The notes under the pieces are model-generated. The model made no database searches. It was not told where the DNA came from and saw only the letters and a list, made by a program, of their open reading frames with translations. A stretch of DNA of 15,002 bases, taken from NCBI GenBank assembly GCA_003662515.1, contig QMYF01000001.1, positions 1 through 15,002 of the forward strand, given 5' to 3'. Below are positions 1-7,743 of the stretch, in pieces. Every line of letters starts with the position of its first letter. Within the stretch, counting starts at the first letter, position 1. The stretch is from Candidatus Hecatellales archaeon. GTDB lineage: Archaea; Thermoproteota; Bathyarchaeia; Hecatellales; Hecatellaceae. A program made the position numbers and the translations under genes.

Positions 1-2
1 AC

Positions 3-506
3 CTTAAACTTCTATTTTCCATTCTTTTAACCTACGCCGGCCTCCACATGGCTTTAAGCCTACGGTTTTCCCGGCGGGGAAACCTGTGTTTTGGGCCTAG
101 CTGGCAGAGGAAGCTTACCGACCGTTGGGGCTCCAAGTTCGAATATAACGTTAGCCCGCTGCTAGCTCCTATGGGGGGAATGGCAGCCGGCCTAATTTCC
201 GGAATGGTTGGAGTTGGAGGGGGAACGGTTACGGTTCCCGTTATGACTCTGGTTTTGGGGGTGCCCATCCACATAGCTGTAGCCACGGTTTCCCTAACCA
301 ACCTGGTTAATGCTGCTTCAGGGTTCAGCGGCCACCTACTCGCTGGAACCGTCAACCTTAGGGCAGCCTTAACCGTTGGGGTTGGAAGCTTGCTGGGAGC
401 CCAGCTGGGCTCGAAGGTTTGCCGCCGGCTTGAGGCTGGGAAGCTTAGAAGGTTTATAGGGGTTGTTCTCGTGCTTTTGGCTTTGAGGATGATGCTTTCA
501 GGGTGA
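3..506 (+). CDS. TauE/SafE (TSUP) family membrane permease, 5'-truncated by window edge
   Basis: C-terminal part of a TauE/SafE-type permease, a family of polytopic membrane proteins that move sulfite, sulfonates or other small anions. The frame is open to the left edge: an ATG lies at 48, but the codons before it read a hydrophobic helix (LKLLFSILLTYAGLHMALSL), so the gene starts outside the window. About 167 residues are visible against 250-270 usual for the family. The second family repeat is clear: a glycine-rich GLISGMVGVGGG stretch followed by a proline-containing helix, then A-T-S/N-L, GHLLAGTVNL and a final GSLLGAQLGSK helix before a basic loop. The stop lies 7 bases before the next start, so it is probably co-transcribed with the nuclease gene. 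The substrate cannot be read from the sequence. Confidence 0.82.
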   Translation, partial: LKLLFSILLTYAGLHMALSLRFSRRGNLCFGPSWQRKLTDRWGSKFEYNVSPLLAPMGGMAAGLISGMVGVGGGTVTVPVMTLVLGVPIHIAVATVSLTNLVNAASGFSGHLLAGTVNLRAALTVGVGSLLGAQLGSKVCRRLEAGKLRRFIGVVLVLLALRMMLSG

Positions 507-513
507 AAGAGGC

Positions 514-1836
514 TTGGGTAGGGTTGAAATCCGCTTTCTCGGAGGGGTGGGGGAAATTGGAGGCAACAAAATTCTTGTCGAATGTGGTGGAGAGGCCATC
601 CTGCTGGATTTCGGGGTTCCCTTCGCCAGGAAACGTATGTATTATTCGGAGCCCTTCCTCGCCCCCCGAAGCGGGGAAGACCTCCTAGAGTTCGGCCTCC
701 TCCCCAGAATTGAAGGCCTCTACAGGTTTGATGAAGCTGCCCCCAAGGTGAACGCCGTCTTTATTTCCCATGCGCATTTAGACCATGCTGGCTATGTTTC
801 CTTCCTCAAAAGGGAAATCCCTGTTTACTGCGGTGAAACCACAAGGCTGATTTTGGAGGCCCTAAGCGAAATTCGGGTTAAAAGCTTCGAATACGACTTT
901 GAAGGGTTAAAGTTTAAGGTTTTCAGGACAGGCTCGAAGGTTAAGGTTGGATGCTTCCAGGTGGAGCCTGTCCACGTGGACCATTCTATTCCTGGAGCCT
1001 ACGGCTTCATTGTTCACACGCCGGAGGGAAGCCTCGCCTACACCGGCGACTTCAGGCTTCACGGCGGAAGACCTGAACTCACCTGGGACTTCGTGGAAAA
1101 AGCTGCGGAAAGCCAGCCTGAAATCTTCATTGTTGAGGGGACAAACCTTGTGGACGGCGTGGTTCACTCGGAGCAGAGGCTTAGAGAAGACCTAGAAAGC
1201 CTGATTTCAAGGATTGAAGGGCTGGTTTTAACGGATTTCGCCGCCACGGACATAGACAGGTTCCACTCCTTTCTTTGGGTGGCTGAGAAGACGGGGAGAA
1301 GGCTGACCATAGGGCTGAGGCATGCCAGGCTTCTGGAGAAGCTTTCCAAGGACCGGAAGCTCAGGCTGCCTAAGCTTAGCGACGACAGGATAGCCGTCTA
1401 CCGGAAGGCTAAGAAGCGCTACTTGGCTTGGGAGAGGGAGCTCATGGACCGGTATGAGACTGTTCCCGTTGAGGAGGCTGCTGGGAAGCCTGAGAAAACC
1501 CTTCTAGCCCTATCCTTCTACGGTTTCGGGGAGCTTTCAGGTTTAAGGCTTCCCCCGGGAAGCTGCTATATCCTGTCTTCCTCGGAGCCTATAGGGGAGG
1601 AAGCCGAAGTCGACTATTGGAGAATGTTGAACTGGCTGGAACATTACGGCCTGCCCAAATACCATATCCATGTTTCAGGCCACATTATGCCTATGCAGCT
1701 CCTCCAAGTTTTAGAGGAGGTTAAGCCTGGGAGGGTTTTCCCCATCCACTGTGAGAGGCCTATGCTGCTCCGCAGGTTTCTTGAGGGAAAATTCCAGGTG
1801 GAGCTTCCTCAGCCTGAAACTGTTTACAGGCTTTAG
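514..1836 (+). CDS. rnj: RNase J-like metallo-beta-lactamase/beta-CASP ribonuclease
   Basis: A 440-residue cytoplasmic MBL-fold nuclease of the RNase J type, expected to act as a 5'-3' exoribonuclease in RNA decay. Seen: the HxHxDH zinc motif (HAHLDH, residues 86-91), a further metal-ligand histidine in VDHSIPG (H157), the aspartate in YTGDF (D179), and the beta-CASP signatures near the end, HVSGH (386-390) and FPIHCE (H412), which match the RNase J patterns. The length suits archaeal RNase J, which lacks the long C-terminal domain of bacterial enzymes. The start is a TTG at 514 with GGTGA about 8 bases upstream, overlapping the stop of the permease; residues from there (VEIRFLGGVGEIGGN) are the conserved beginning of the fold. 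The 3' end overlaps the stop of the opposing mptG gene by 4 bases. Substrate preference is an inference from the family. Confidence 0.85.
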   Translation: MGRVEIRFLGGVGEIGGNKILVECGGEAILLDFGVPFARKRMYYSEPFLAPRSGEDLLEFGLLPRIEGLYRFDEAAPKVNAVFISHAHLDHAGYVSFLKREIPVYCGETTRLILEALSEIRVKSFEYDFEGLKFKVFRTGSKVKVGCFQVEPVHVDHSIPGAYGFIVHTPEGSLAYTGDFRLHGGRPELTWDFVEKAAESQPEIFIVEGTNLVDGVVHSEQRLREDLESLISRIEGLVLTDFAATDIDRFHSFLWVAEKTGRRLTIGLRHARLLEKLSKDRKLRLPKLSDDRIAVYRKAKKRYLAWERELMDRYETVPVEEAAGKPEKTLLALSFYGFGELSGLRLPPGSCYILSSSEPIGEEAEVDYWRMLNWLEHYGLPKYHIHVSGHIMPMQLLQVLEEVKPGRVFPIHCERPMLLRRFLEGKFQVELPQPETVYRL

Positions 1837-2831
1837 GTTTCCCTCCTAATTCTGGCCCCCCTACGGCTAGTCCTAGCCTTAAAAACAGTTCCCTCCACGT
1901 TTTTCTCCTCAAAAAATTCTAGGGCTGCCTTCCTGAGGTTTTCAGCCTGCTTCCTGCCTGAGGCTAGGGCGTAAACCGCCGGGCCGAAGCTGCTTAACCC
2001 TGAACCGTAGGCTCCCTGGTCAAGGAAAAGCTTCATAAGCCTGCTGGGAAGCCTCCCCGCCAGCCTAACCTCAATCTTCTTGAAGCCGACTTTCTGGATT
2101 AGGTTTAAGGCTTCCCCTACAGCCTCGATGTCGGCTTCAGCCAGGCCTGGCATAAGCTTCATAAGCACAATACGGGAAACCTTCTCCACTTCGCCTCTGG
2201 GAAGCGGACAGCTCTTCTGGAAGATTTCAGCTTCCCTGAAGCCGTGGGCTCCCTTAACCTTTGGGGGGACAGCCACCACCCAGAACCAGTCTTCCGGCGG
2301 ATAGTATCTGGCCAAGACGGGGGGAGGAGGAGCCTTAGAGAAGCGGGAGGGAAGAAAGCTTTGCTTTTGACCTTTCGGGCCGAAGGTGTGGCCTCCATCT
2401 ACAATAACTCCTCCAGCCTCAAAGGCTGCTACACCTATCCCCGAGGTTCCACCCCTACCCATAAGCTGGGCGAGAAATCTAACCGGCGCCTCAACCTGGA
2501 GGAAGCTTGCCAGGCTGGCAGCCACCCCTAAAGCCAGCTGGGTTCGCGAGCCCAACCCCACATGGCGGGGAACCCCCTGGGAAACCTTAATTTTCAAAGG
2601 CTGCCTAGCCGGATACTGCTTGAAAAATTTTAGGGCGAGCTCTCTTACTTCGGAGGCTTCAGCGTAAGGGCAGCCTTCCACCTGGAGGCCTTCAGAGGCG
2701 GGTTCAACGGTTATCTTCCAGCCTGGCGTTTCCAGGGCTACACCTACCCCACCATCTACCCTGCCCAAGCCTCCATGAAGGTCTATGAGGGTAAAGTGAA
2801 GCCTTGAGGGAGTTTCAACCTGAACCTTCAA
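1833..2831 (-). CDS. mptG: beta-ribofuranosylaminobenzene 5'-phosphate synthase (GHMP-fold)
   Basis: A 332-residue GHMP-kinase-fold enzyme. The family condenses PRPP with p-aminobenzoate or 4-hydroxybenzoate, with loss of CO2 and pyrophosphate, the committing step of methanopterin synthesis. Seen: the family opening TPSRLHFTLIDL followed by GRVDGGVGVAL (residues 7-33), and the glycine-rich loop PRHVGLGSRTQ (88-98), in which R-T-Q follows where GHMP kinases have S-S-A; this is typical of this branch. The start is TTG at 2831 with a GAGGGGA site upstream; no ATG is available. It overlaps the preceding COG2144-type gene by 17 bases, so the two are translated from one message. It implies a tetrahydromethanopterin-type C1 carrier, as in methanogens or archaea with the archaeal Wood-Ljungdahl branch. 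Confidence 0.86.
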   Translation of the reverse strand: MKVQVETPSRLHFTLIDLHGGLGRVDGGVGVALETPGWKITVEPASEGLQVEGCPYAEASEVRELALKFFKQYPARQPLKIKVSQGVPRHVGLGSRTQLALGVAASLASFLQVEAPVRFLAQLMGRGGTSGIGVAAFEAGGVIVDGGHTFGPKGQKQSFLPSRFSKAPPPPVLARYYPPEDWFWVVAVPPKVKGAHGFREAEIFQKSCPLPRGEVEKVSRIVLMKLMPGLAEADIEAVGEALNLIQKVGFKKIEVRLAGRLPSRLMKLFLDQGAYGSGLSSFGPAVYALASGRKQAENLRKAALEFFEEKNVEGTVFKARTSRRGARIRRET

Positions 2832-4203
2832 AGGCTTCCCCTCTCTCCAAGCCTTTAACCAGGTTGACGAGCAGCCTCCGCTTGGCTAAGGCTTCACGGT
2901 AAGCCTTCTCCACCCTGGCCTTAAGCTCCTCAAAGGATTCTTCAGCCTCCTCCCCTACAAGCTTCTTAACCAGCGTGTAGGCAGCCTCACGAAACTTAGG
3001 TTTAAGCTCGCGAAGCCTGCCATCTTCCCTCAGGTAGGCTTTCCTGGGTTCAGCCACCACTTCCCCAACCACGTCAACTTTAACGTTAAGGCTTCTAATT
3101 TCCTTCAAGAGGGTTTCCACATGCTCTTCAGGGGCGAAAACTAGCAGGGAATCCACGGATACTCCAAGCGGGTCTACACCTTCCTCTTCGAGCAGCCTTA
3201 AAACCTTAGGGTTAATGAGCCTCCTGAAGGCTTCCCCATCAACAATCATTCCCACCTTGGCTTCCCGGCAGATGCTGACTGCGTCTCCCCGGATCCCCCC
3301 ATTGGTGACATCGGTCATGCAGTGGATGAGCTTGTGGAGGCCTTTGTCGAGGAGGTGCTGGCAAACCTCTAGGAAGCGGACGTTTAAGGTCTCCTTTAGG
3401 GCTTCAGGTTTCCCGCTGTAGATGGCTGTGGTGGCGACGGTTCCCCCTCCGGCACCCTCCGTCATCAGGATCAGGTCTCCGGGTTTAACCCTCCTCTTGG
3501 CGGCAAGTAGCTCCGGAGACTTGAGGAGGCCTACAGCCCCCACGCAGCTAACCATTCTATCCCCGATAACCATGTCTCCTCCAACTCGAAGGGTGCTTCC
3601 TGAGATTAAGGGAACCCCCACAAGCTCTGAAACAGCGCTTACCCCTGCAACGAAGTCGAAAAGCATGCCCACGTCGCCGTCGTCGGCCAGATGTAAATCG
3701 TCGAAGAGGGCTACAGGTTTAGCTCCTTTAACGTAGACGTCTCGGAGGGCTGCCCTAGCCACATGGAAGCCTGCGATGAGGGGAAACCTGCTCAACCTTG
3801 AATGGGTTCCATCCACAGCCACCACGACAACCGTTCCCTCATGCTCCACGGCTCCAGCATCATCCAAGGCGAGGGGGCTGAGCAGCGGCTTCAAGCCTCC
3901 AAGCGAGGCTATGTCGGCTATGAGGCTGTGAACGTAGAAGTCTCCCTCACCCCGGCAGCCAACCCCCATCCTACCCATGGAAACCCGGCTTTGGGAAGCC
4001 TCTAGAAGCCTGCGGAAGAGGGGGCTGGAAGGCTTAACTCTGCTCTGTTTAACCTCAGCCAGCACGGCTTCAGCCAGCCTTCTTGAAGCTTCACCGCTAA
4101 GCCTCTTAAAAGTTTCAATTTCAAGTTTAAGCCTCTCCACAATCTCCCCTTCAGGTAAGCCTTGGTCTAGGAGAAGATTTGCCAGCCCCTCTAGGTCTGA
4201 CAT
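2815..4203 (-). CDS. AIR synthase/selenophosphate synthetase-related protein (PurM-like, COG2144 type)
   Basis: A 462-residue protein of the PurM/HypE/SelD ATP-binding superfamily, resembling the archaeal COG2144 group of selenophosphate synthetase-related proteins. A helical N-terminal region (about residues 1-95) precedes the core. Seen: MGRMGVGCRGEGDFYVH (76-92), an acidic stretch DDAGAVEHEGTVVVVAVDGTHS, KGAKPVALFDDLHLADDGD, a glycine-rich MTEGAGGGTVATTAIYSG, and MTDVTNGGIRGDA, all positioned like the nucleotide and Mg-binding loops of the superfamily. The N-terminal Cys/Sec of true SelD is not apparent, so selenophosphate synthesis is unlikely. The exact reaction of this group is unknown to me. 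The start is ATG at 4203 behind AAAGGC. It is first in a two-gene unit with mptG, suggesting, without proving, a link to C1-cofactor metabolism. Confidence 0.78.
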   Translation of the reverse strand: MSDLEGLANLLLDQGLPEGEIVERLKLEIETFKRLSGEASRRLAEAVLAEVKQSRVKPSSPLFRRLLEASQSRVSMGRMGVGCRGEGDFYVHSLIADIASLGGLKPLLSPLALDDAGAVEHEGTVVVVAVDGTHSRLSRFPLIAGFHVARAALRDVYVKGAKPVALFDDLHLADDGDVGMLFDFVAGVSAVSELVGVPLISGSTLRVGGDMVIGDRMVSCVGAVGLLKSPELLAAKRRVKPGDLILMTEGAGGGTVATTAIYSGKPEALKETLNVRFLEVCQHLLDKGLHKLIHCMTDVTNGGIRGDAVSICREAKVGMIVDGEAFRRLINPKVLRLLEEEGVDPLGVSVDSLLVFAPEEHVETLLKEIRSLNVKVDVVGEVVAEPRKAYLREDGRLRELKPKFREAAYTLVKKLVGEEAEESFEELKARVEKAYREALAKRRLLVNLVKGLERGEAFEGSG

Positions 4204-4244
4204 TGCCTTTAGGCCTCTTGAAAGGTATAGCTTGAAGGCTAACC

Positions 4245-4252
4245 GATAAATC
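4245..4252 (-). promoter_or_regulatory. Possible TATA box for the COG2144-mptG unit
   Basis: The minus strand reads GATTTATC preceded by a purine-rich stretch (GAGGAA), about 45 bases upstream of the ATG at 4203. A start site some 25 bases further on would leave a leader of about 20 bases. It lies in the 63-base gap after thiDN and is the only TATA-like word there. Weak match, so low confidence; read-through from the thiamine operon is the alternative. Confidence 0.35.
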
Positions 4253-4266
4253 TTCCTCTTCTCCCT

Positions 4267-5643
4267 TTACGGTTTAGCTGGGGTTAAGCCTGCTCGGGCA
4301 GCCAGCTTTAAAGCCTTCTCCACCACCTCTACAGGGTCGCGGCCGAAAAGATTTATCATGGGCTCCTTACCGTGGCCTCCCAGGTGATATACCAGGTCGG
4401 GAGGTTCACCCAGCCTCCTAACCGCAGACTCTATTCCCCAAGGGATGGTCGCCCCTTCAACCCGTTTAACCTCCTCCGGCTCCTCCTCCCTCCGGTAGCT
4501 GGAAACCTTGAAACCTAAGGCTTCAGCAGCCTCCACCAGCCTCCTGTCAAACCTGAGGTTTATGGCCGCCCTAGCCTCCGGGTTAAACTCCATCATTTTC
4601 AGGAGGGCCCGAGCCAGATGGGAGGAGGCTCCAAACCGTGGTGGGGCTGAAGCCTTAACCCTCCCGTCTATTTTCACTATTCTCCCGGGGATGGCTGCAA
4701 CATCTTCCACTGTTCTGGCGTAGGGCTTCGGAAGAGCGTAGGCCAGGTTCATTTGAACCTCCGGCATAAGCCTGGCGAAGGTTTCCCCAGCCTCCTCAAG
4801 CCTTTCCACCGCCTCCGAAAGCTTAGCCAAAACATGGAATTTCTCTGCGGGGAGCTGAAGCCAGACTGCAGGGTTAACCGGGCCGAATCCTTTACCCAGC
4901 GGGAAGCCAAACCTTATGGCTTCAGTTATGAAGATTTTGGCTTTGCCTACGGCTTCTGGAAGGCTTTCTCCTTTGGCCAGCCAGCCTGCGATGGCTGCTG
5001 AAAAGCTGCAGCCTGAGCCGTGAAGGTTTCGCGTTTCAATCCTTGGAGAAGCGTACCGTTTAACCTCGCCTTTACGGTAGAGAATGTCTATGCTTTCTTC
5101 CCCTTCTAGGTGGCCCCCCTTAACCAGCACGGCTTCAACCCCTGTTTCCTCCGCTATGCGCTCCGCAGCTTCCACTGCCTCCTTTAAACCTGAAATCTTC
5201 AAGCCTGAAAGCCTCTCAGCCTCAGCCCTGTTCGGCGTCACTAGGGTGGCTAGGGGGAAAAGCCTCCTCTTCAAGGCCGCTACGGCTTCGGGCTTAAGCA
5301 GGACCGCCCCGCTTTTAGCGACCATCACAGGATCCACAACCAGGGGGAAACCGCAGCCTGAAAGGCTTTCAGCCACAGCCTCGATAATCCTGCTCGAGTA
5401 GAGCATGCCTGTTTTGGCTGCGTCTACGCCTATATCTTCCACCACGGCTTCAATCTGGGCTTTCACCAGTTCGGCTGGAAGCTCGAAGCTTTCCTTCACC
5501 TCTAAAGTGTTTTGGGCTGTTGTAGCTGTGATGGCTGTCATGCCGTAGACGCCGAGGGTGGTGAAGGTTTTAAGGTCCGCCTGGATGCCTGCTCCGCCTC
5601 CAGAGTCGCTTCCAGCAATGGTTAGGGCTCTGGGAAGCTTCAA
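4267..5643 (-). CDS. thiDN: Bifunctional HMP/HMP-P kinase - thiamine-phosphate synthase (ThiD-ThiN)
   Basis: A 458-residue fusion acting late in thiamine synthesis. The N-terminal ribokinase-fold ThiD half (about 1-260) starts with [20 protein letters not shown], the ThiD signature, carries the AKTGML loop, [10 protein letters not shown], and the catalytic anion hole [12 protein letters not shown] (GSGCS); it phosphorylates hydroxymethylpyrimidine twice. The C-terminal half (about 275-455) is a ThiN domain, the archaeal substitute for ThiE, joining HMP-PP to thiazole phosphate. Its conserved [12 protein letters not shown] segment, with the Arg and His characteristic of enzymatically active ThiN domains, is intact, as is [16 protein letters not shown] near the end. 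The ThiD-ThiN arrangement is common in archaea. The start is TTG at 5643, overlapping the upstream cytX stop as TTGA, which indicates translational coupling. Confidence 0.92.
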   Translation of the reverse strand: MKLPRALTIAGSDSGGGAGIQADLKTFTTLGVYGMTAITATTAQNTLEVKESFELPAELVKAQIEAVVEDIGVDAAKTGMLYSSRIIEAVAESLSGCGFPLVVDPVMVAKSGAVLLKPEAVAALKRRLFPLATLVTPNRAEAERLSGLKISGLKEAVEAAERIAEETGVEAVLVKGGHLEGEESIDILYRKGEVKRYASPRIETRNLHGSGCSFSAAIAGWLAKGESLPEAVGKAKIFITEAIRFGFPLGKGFGPVNPAVWLQLPAEKFHVLAKLSEAVERLEEAGETFARLMPEVQMNLAYALPKPYARTVEDVAAIPGRIVKIDGRVKASAPPRFGASSHLARALLKMMEFNPEARAAINLRFDRRLVEAAEALGFKVSSYRREEEPEEVKRVEGATIPWGIESAVRRLGEPPDLVYHLGGHGKEPMINLFGRDPVEVVEKALKLAARAGLTPAKP

Positions 5644-6926
5644 GGCATGCTTCGCCCCTTAACTTTAGAGACGGCAAAATATAGAAGCATTGTTAAAGCT
5701 ACGGTGGGCAGGGTTGCCCCTAGAAGGCTGGCTATCCCAGACTGGAGAAGCCAGATGTAGAAGAGGAAGCCGGCTATCCAGCAGGCGAGGGCAACAGGGT
5801 TAAAGCCTCCCCAATACCAGTAGGCGCCTTTAGGCTGAACAAGTTCCACGCCACGGTAGCTCCGCTTAACCAGGTAGTAGTCGGAAACCATTATGGCTAC
5901 CAGCGGGAAGAAGCTGGCTCCAATCCAGAGCAGGAAGCTTTCATACTGCTCCATGGGGAAGAAGAGGGCTAGAATGGTTCCTGCTAGGCCAACCACCCAA
6001 ACCTGGAGGCGTAGACTGTCCTGAGGCCTCATGTTCTTCCAGGTTATGGCTCCCGAGTAGATGTCGAGGAAGGTTGTTGTGGTGGTGGAGAGCACAATTA
6101 TCAGGAAGGCTGGGATTCCTAGGCCGTAGGCGGCTATGACGGCGATGGGATCGCTGGCTCCAATTCCAGCGCTGCTCACCGAGCCTATCGTGTAGAAGGC
6201 GAAGCTGGAGGCCATATAGCCAAGATAGGTGGCTAGGGCTGCTCCAAACCCTGGAAGCGCAAGCCTTGAATAGTCGGCCACCAGGGGGGCCCAAGAGACA
6301 GGCATGGCTGCCACAAGGTCGAAGGCTTCCCCAACGGAAATCTCCCAGGTGGGCTCATAGGTTAACAGTCTGCCTCCTGACTGTAGCAGGGCTACAATAC
6401 CCATCCAAACGCTTAAAACTATTAGCAGTCCAACGCTTACAGGCTGAATTTTCCTCCAGCTTCTGGGACCTGCAAAAGCCCAGAGGGTTGTAGCTAAACC
6501 TAGGCTTAAAGCCCAAACCGGGTATAGGCTTCCGGTTCCAAAGGCTTTGAAAACCTCGTCTAAGGCTTTCCCGCCGATAAGTATCATGATGGCAGTCCAG
6601 CCTATCAGCTGAATATAGTTCAGAGTGGAGGCGAGGTAGCTTCCTCTAACGCCGAAGCTTCCTCTAACAAGAACCATGGTGGGAACTCCTATCCGTGAGC
6701 CCATGTGGGCTATGGCAGCCATAAACCCGTTGCCTACTAGGTGGCCTGCAAGGTTGACGGTCAAGGCGAGAGTTAAGGGTAGGGCTGGCGCTAGAAGATT
6801 TCCAGCCCAAATTTCAGCTATTGAAATTCCTGCCCCAAGCCAGATGAAGGCCAGCTGAAGAGCCGTAAGGCTACGCTTATCGAGAGGGATAGGTTCTATG
6901 GAGGCATCTGCTTTAGCAGAGGGCAA
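5640..6926 (-). CDS. cytX: NCS1-family permease, CytX-like hydroxymethylpyrimidine transporter
   Basis: A 428-residue polytopic membrane protein of the nucleobase:cation symporter-1 family, with about 12 hydrophobic segments. Seen: an N-terminal hydrophilic lead ending in [18 protein letters not shown], then [60 protein letters not shown] and the C-terminal [20 protein letters not shown], the usual landmarks of NCS1 carriers. NCS1 alone would also fit cytosine or another nucleobase; the 4-base overlap with thiDN is the reason for calling it the CytX type, which imports the pyrimidine precursor of thiamine. The start is TTG at 6926, right behind a very strong GGAGGGGGAGG Shine-Dalgarno site, with no ATG nearby. 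It is first in the operon and probably controlled at the palindrome in its leader. Confidence 0.85.
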   Translation of the reverse strand: MPSAKADASIEPIPLDKRSLTALQLAFIWLGAGISIAEIWAGNLLAPALPLTLALTVNLAGHLVGNGFMAAIAHMGSRIGVPTMVLVRGSFGVRGSYLASTLNYIQLIGWTAIMILIGGKALDEVFKAFGTGSLYPVWALSLGLATTLWAFAGPRSWRKIQPVSVGLLIVLSVWMGIVALLQSGGRLLTYEPTWEISVGEAFDLVAAMPVSWAPLVADYSRLALPGFGAALATYLGYMASSFAFYTIGSVSSAGIGASDPIAVIAAYGLGIPAFLIIVLSTTTTTFLDIYSGAITWKNMRPQDSLRLQVWVVGLAGTILALFFPMEQYESFLLWIGASFFPLVAIMVSDYYLVKRSYRGVELVQPKGAYWYWGGFNPVALACWIAGFLFYIWLLQSGIASLLGATLPTVALTMLLYFAVSKVKGRSMP

Positions 6927-6951
6927 GCCTCCCCCTCCAAACTGAAGGCTA

Positions 6952-6966
6952 CCCCTTTGAAAGGGG
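6952..6966. repeat. 15-bp perfect palindrome in the cytX-thiDN leader, candidate operator
   Basis: CCCCTTT-G-AAAGGGG: two 7-base arms around a single base, located 26 bases upstream of the cytX start and some 30 bases downstream of a TATA-like word. A bound dimeric repressor here would sit at or just after the transcription start. A one-base loop makes an RNA hairpin with both full arms unlikely, favouring a DNA operator. Archaeal thiamine genes are known to be controlled by ThiR-type repressors; I cannot say whether this matches their site. Confidence 0.5.
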
Positions 6967-6995
6967 AAAATTTGAGTAAAAAACCTGTGAGAGCC

Positions 6996-7005
6996 TTAAA
7001 AATAT
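6996..7005 (-). promoter_or_regulatory. Possible TATA box for the cytX-thiDN operon
   Basis: The minus strand reads ATATTTTTAA, placing a start site near 6974, about 48 bases upstream of the cytX start codon. It is the only AT-rich box in the gap of about 100 bases between the CBS gene and cytX. No classical thi-box elements of a TPP riboswitch (such as CUGAGA) are seen in the leader. Confidence 0.4.
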
Positions 7006-7032
7006 GGTTGGTTTGATGGTTGCTGGAGGCCG

Positions 7033-7455
7033 TTAGAGGCAAACGCCTAGGTCGTGGAGGGTCATGAGAGCGCCCAGCATGTACGAGAAAATGCCTGTCT
7101 GAGTCACTCTCCCAATGATTTTTCCTTCCTCAATCACATAAAGCCTTCTAACACCTTTCACAGTCATGGTTTTCATGGCTTCCATGATAGGCTTATCAGG
7201 CTCAATGGTTAGCAGCGGAGAGCTCATGATCTCCTCGGCGGTGACATTTCCAGGGTCTAGCCGTTTTGCTATACATCTCCGGAGGATATCTCTTTCGGTT
7301 ATAACTCCTACGGGAAGCCCTTCCTTTTCCACCACCACAGACCATACACCTTTCTCGAGCATGACGTAAAGGGCGTCCATCACCTTCGCTGAAGCATCTA
7401 CAAAGTACACGTTGGTGTCCATGGCATCTCTAACCCTAGCAACAATAACCGACAT
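7033..7455 (-). CDS. Two-CBS-domain protein
   Basis: A 140-residue soluble protein made of two CBS domains in tandem (about 8-62 and 72-128), forming one Bateman module with no attached catalytic domain. Seen: RDAMDTNVYFVDASAKVMDAL, then VGVITERDILRR in the first, and EEIMSSPLLTIEPDKPIMEAM, RRLYVIEEGKIIGRVTQTGI in the second; the G-x-I/V-T-x-x-D pattern that contacts ribose and phosphate is clear in the first and relaxed (GRVTQTG) in the second. Such proteins sense AMP, ATP, SAM or related ligands and regulate partners that cannot be guessed from context. The start is ATG at 7455 with GATGAG just upstream and its own TATA box, so it is likely a single-gene unit. The tail ends in DLGVCL, with an unusual penultimate Cys. 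Confidence 0.88.
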   Translation of the reverse strand: MSVIVARVRDAMDTNVYFVDASAKVMDALYVMLEKGVWSVVVEKEGLPVGVITERDILRRCIAKRLDPGNVTAEEIMSSPLLTIEPDKPIMEAMKTMTVKGVRRLYVIEEGKIIGRVTQTGIFSYMLGALMTLHDLGVCL

Positions 7456-7487
7456 GGCTCATCAAACCAATAATAAGCCAGCCAATC

Positions 7488-7498
7488 TATATTTTAAA
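7488..7498 (-). promoter_or_regulatory. TATA box of the CBS-domain gene
   Basis: The minus strand reads TTTAAAATATA, a close match to the archaeal TATA consensus, centred about 38 bases upstream of the ATG at 7455. The expected start site near 7467 leaves a leader of about 12 bases, enough for the GATGAG ribosome-binding site. Confidence 0.6.
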
Positions 7499-7569
7499 TT
7501 TAGCCCTCCAAATCGCCAGCGGAAAATTAAGGTTAAACGGCAGGAAAGTTGAGAAAAAGAAGCTCTAAT

Positions 7570-7716
7570 TCACATTTTAAAGATTACAAGTTTGTTTTCC
7601 ACTAGAACCTTGAAAGACCTGTTTTTCACCGCTTCACAGACTATCTGTACGGCGTCGCTGGGAGTAATGTTCCTGTAGATTTTCTCGAAACCGTTGGCTT
7701 TAATTTTAAGATTCAA
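7570..7716 (-). CDS. Unrecognised small protein, 48 residues
   Basis: A short ORF from TTG at 7716 to TGA at 7572-7570. I do not recognise the family. Reasons to think it real: a GGGGAG ribosome-binding site 5 bases before the TTG, AT-rich promoter-like words upstream, balanced composition, and a protein-like pattern, beginning MNLKIKANGFEKIY, with ITPSDAVQIVCEAVKNR reading as an amphipathic helix and FKVLVENKLVIFKM as a closing strand pair. Predicted shape is strand-helix-strand, with one cysteine, no membrane segment and net positive charge. It lies in a stretch of about 500 bases between the CBS gene and the PadR-like regulator that otherwise holds no gene. A 17-bp palindrome overlaps its ribosome-binding site. 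A role is not assignable; divergent placement from a regulator hints at shared control. Confidence 0.55.
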   Translation of the reverse strand: MNLKIKANGFEKIYRNITPSDAVQIVCEAVKNRSFKVLVENKLVIFKM

Positions 7717-7723
7717 ATTTACT

Positions 7724-7740
7724 CCCCAAAAATTTTGGGG
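7724..7740. repeat. 17-bp perfect palindrome overlapping the small ORF's ribosome-binding site
   Basis: CCCCAAAA-A-TTTTGGGG: two 8-base arms around one base. On the minus strand the final GGGG is the core of the ribosome-binding site of the 48-residue ORF. It could be an operator or, as RNA, a short hairpin hiding that site. Its plan (C4 plus A/T tract, one central base, mirror) resembles the palindrome in the cytX leader. Confidence 0.55.
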
Positions 7741-7743
7741 AAA

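Noticed and set aside
48..506. Start of the TauE/SafE gene at the ATG at 48
   Set aside because: The codons upstream to the edge stay open and encode a hydrophobic helix continuous with the protein; the gene is cut by the window.
5941..6294. 117-codon minus-strand frame inside cytX
   Set aside because: Shifted frame within the permease; Ser/His/Arg-rich product typical of out-of-frame reading.
6927..7032. TPP riboswitch before cytX
   Set aside because: The conserved thi-box words are not present and the gap of about 100 bases offers only a short palindrome.
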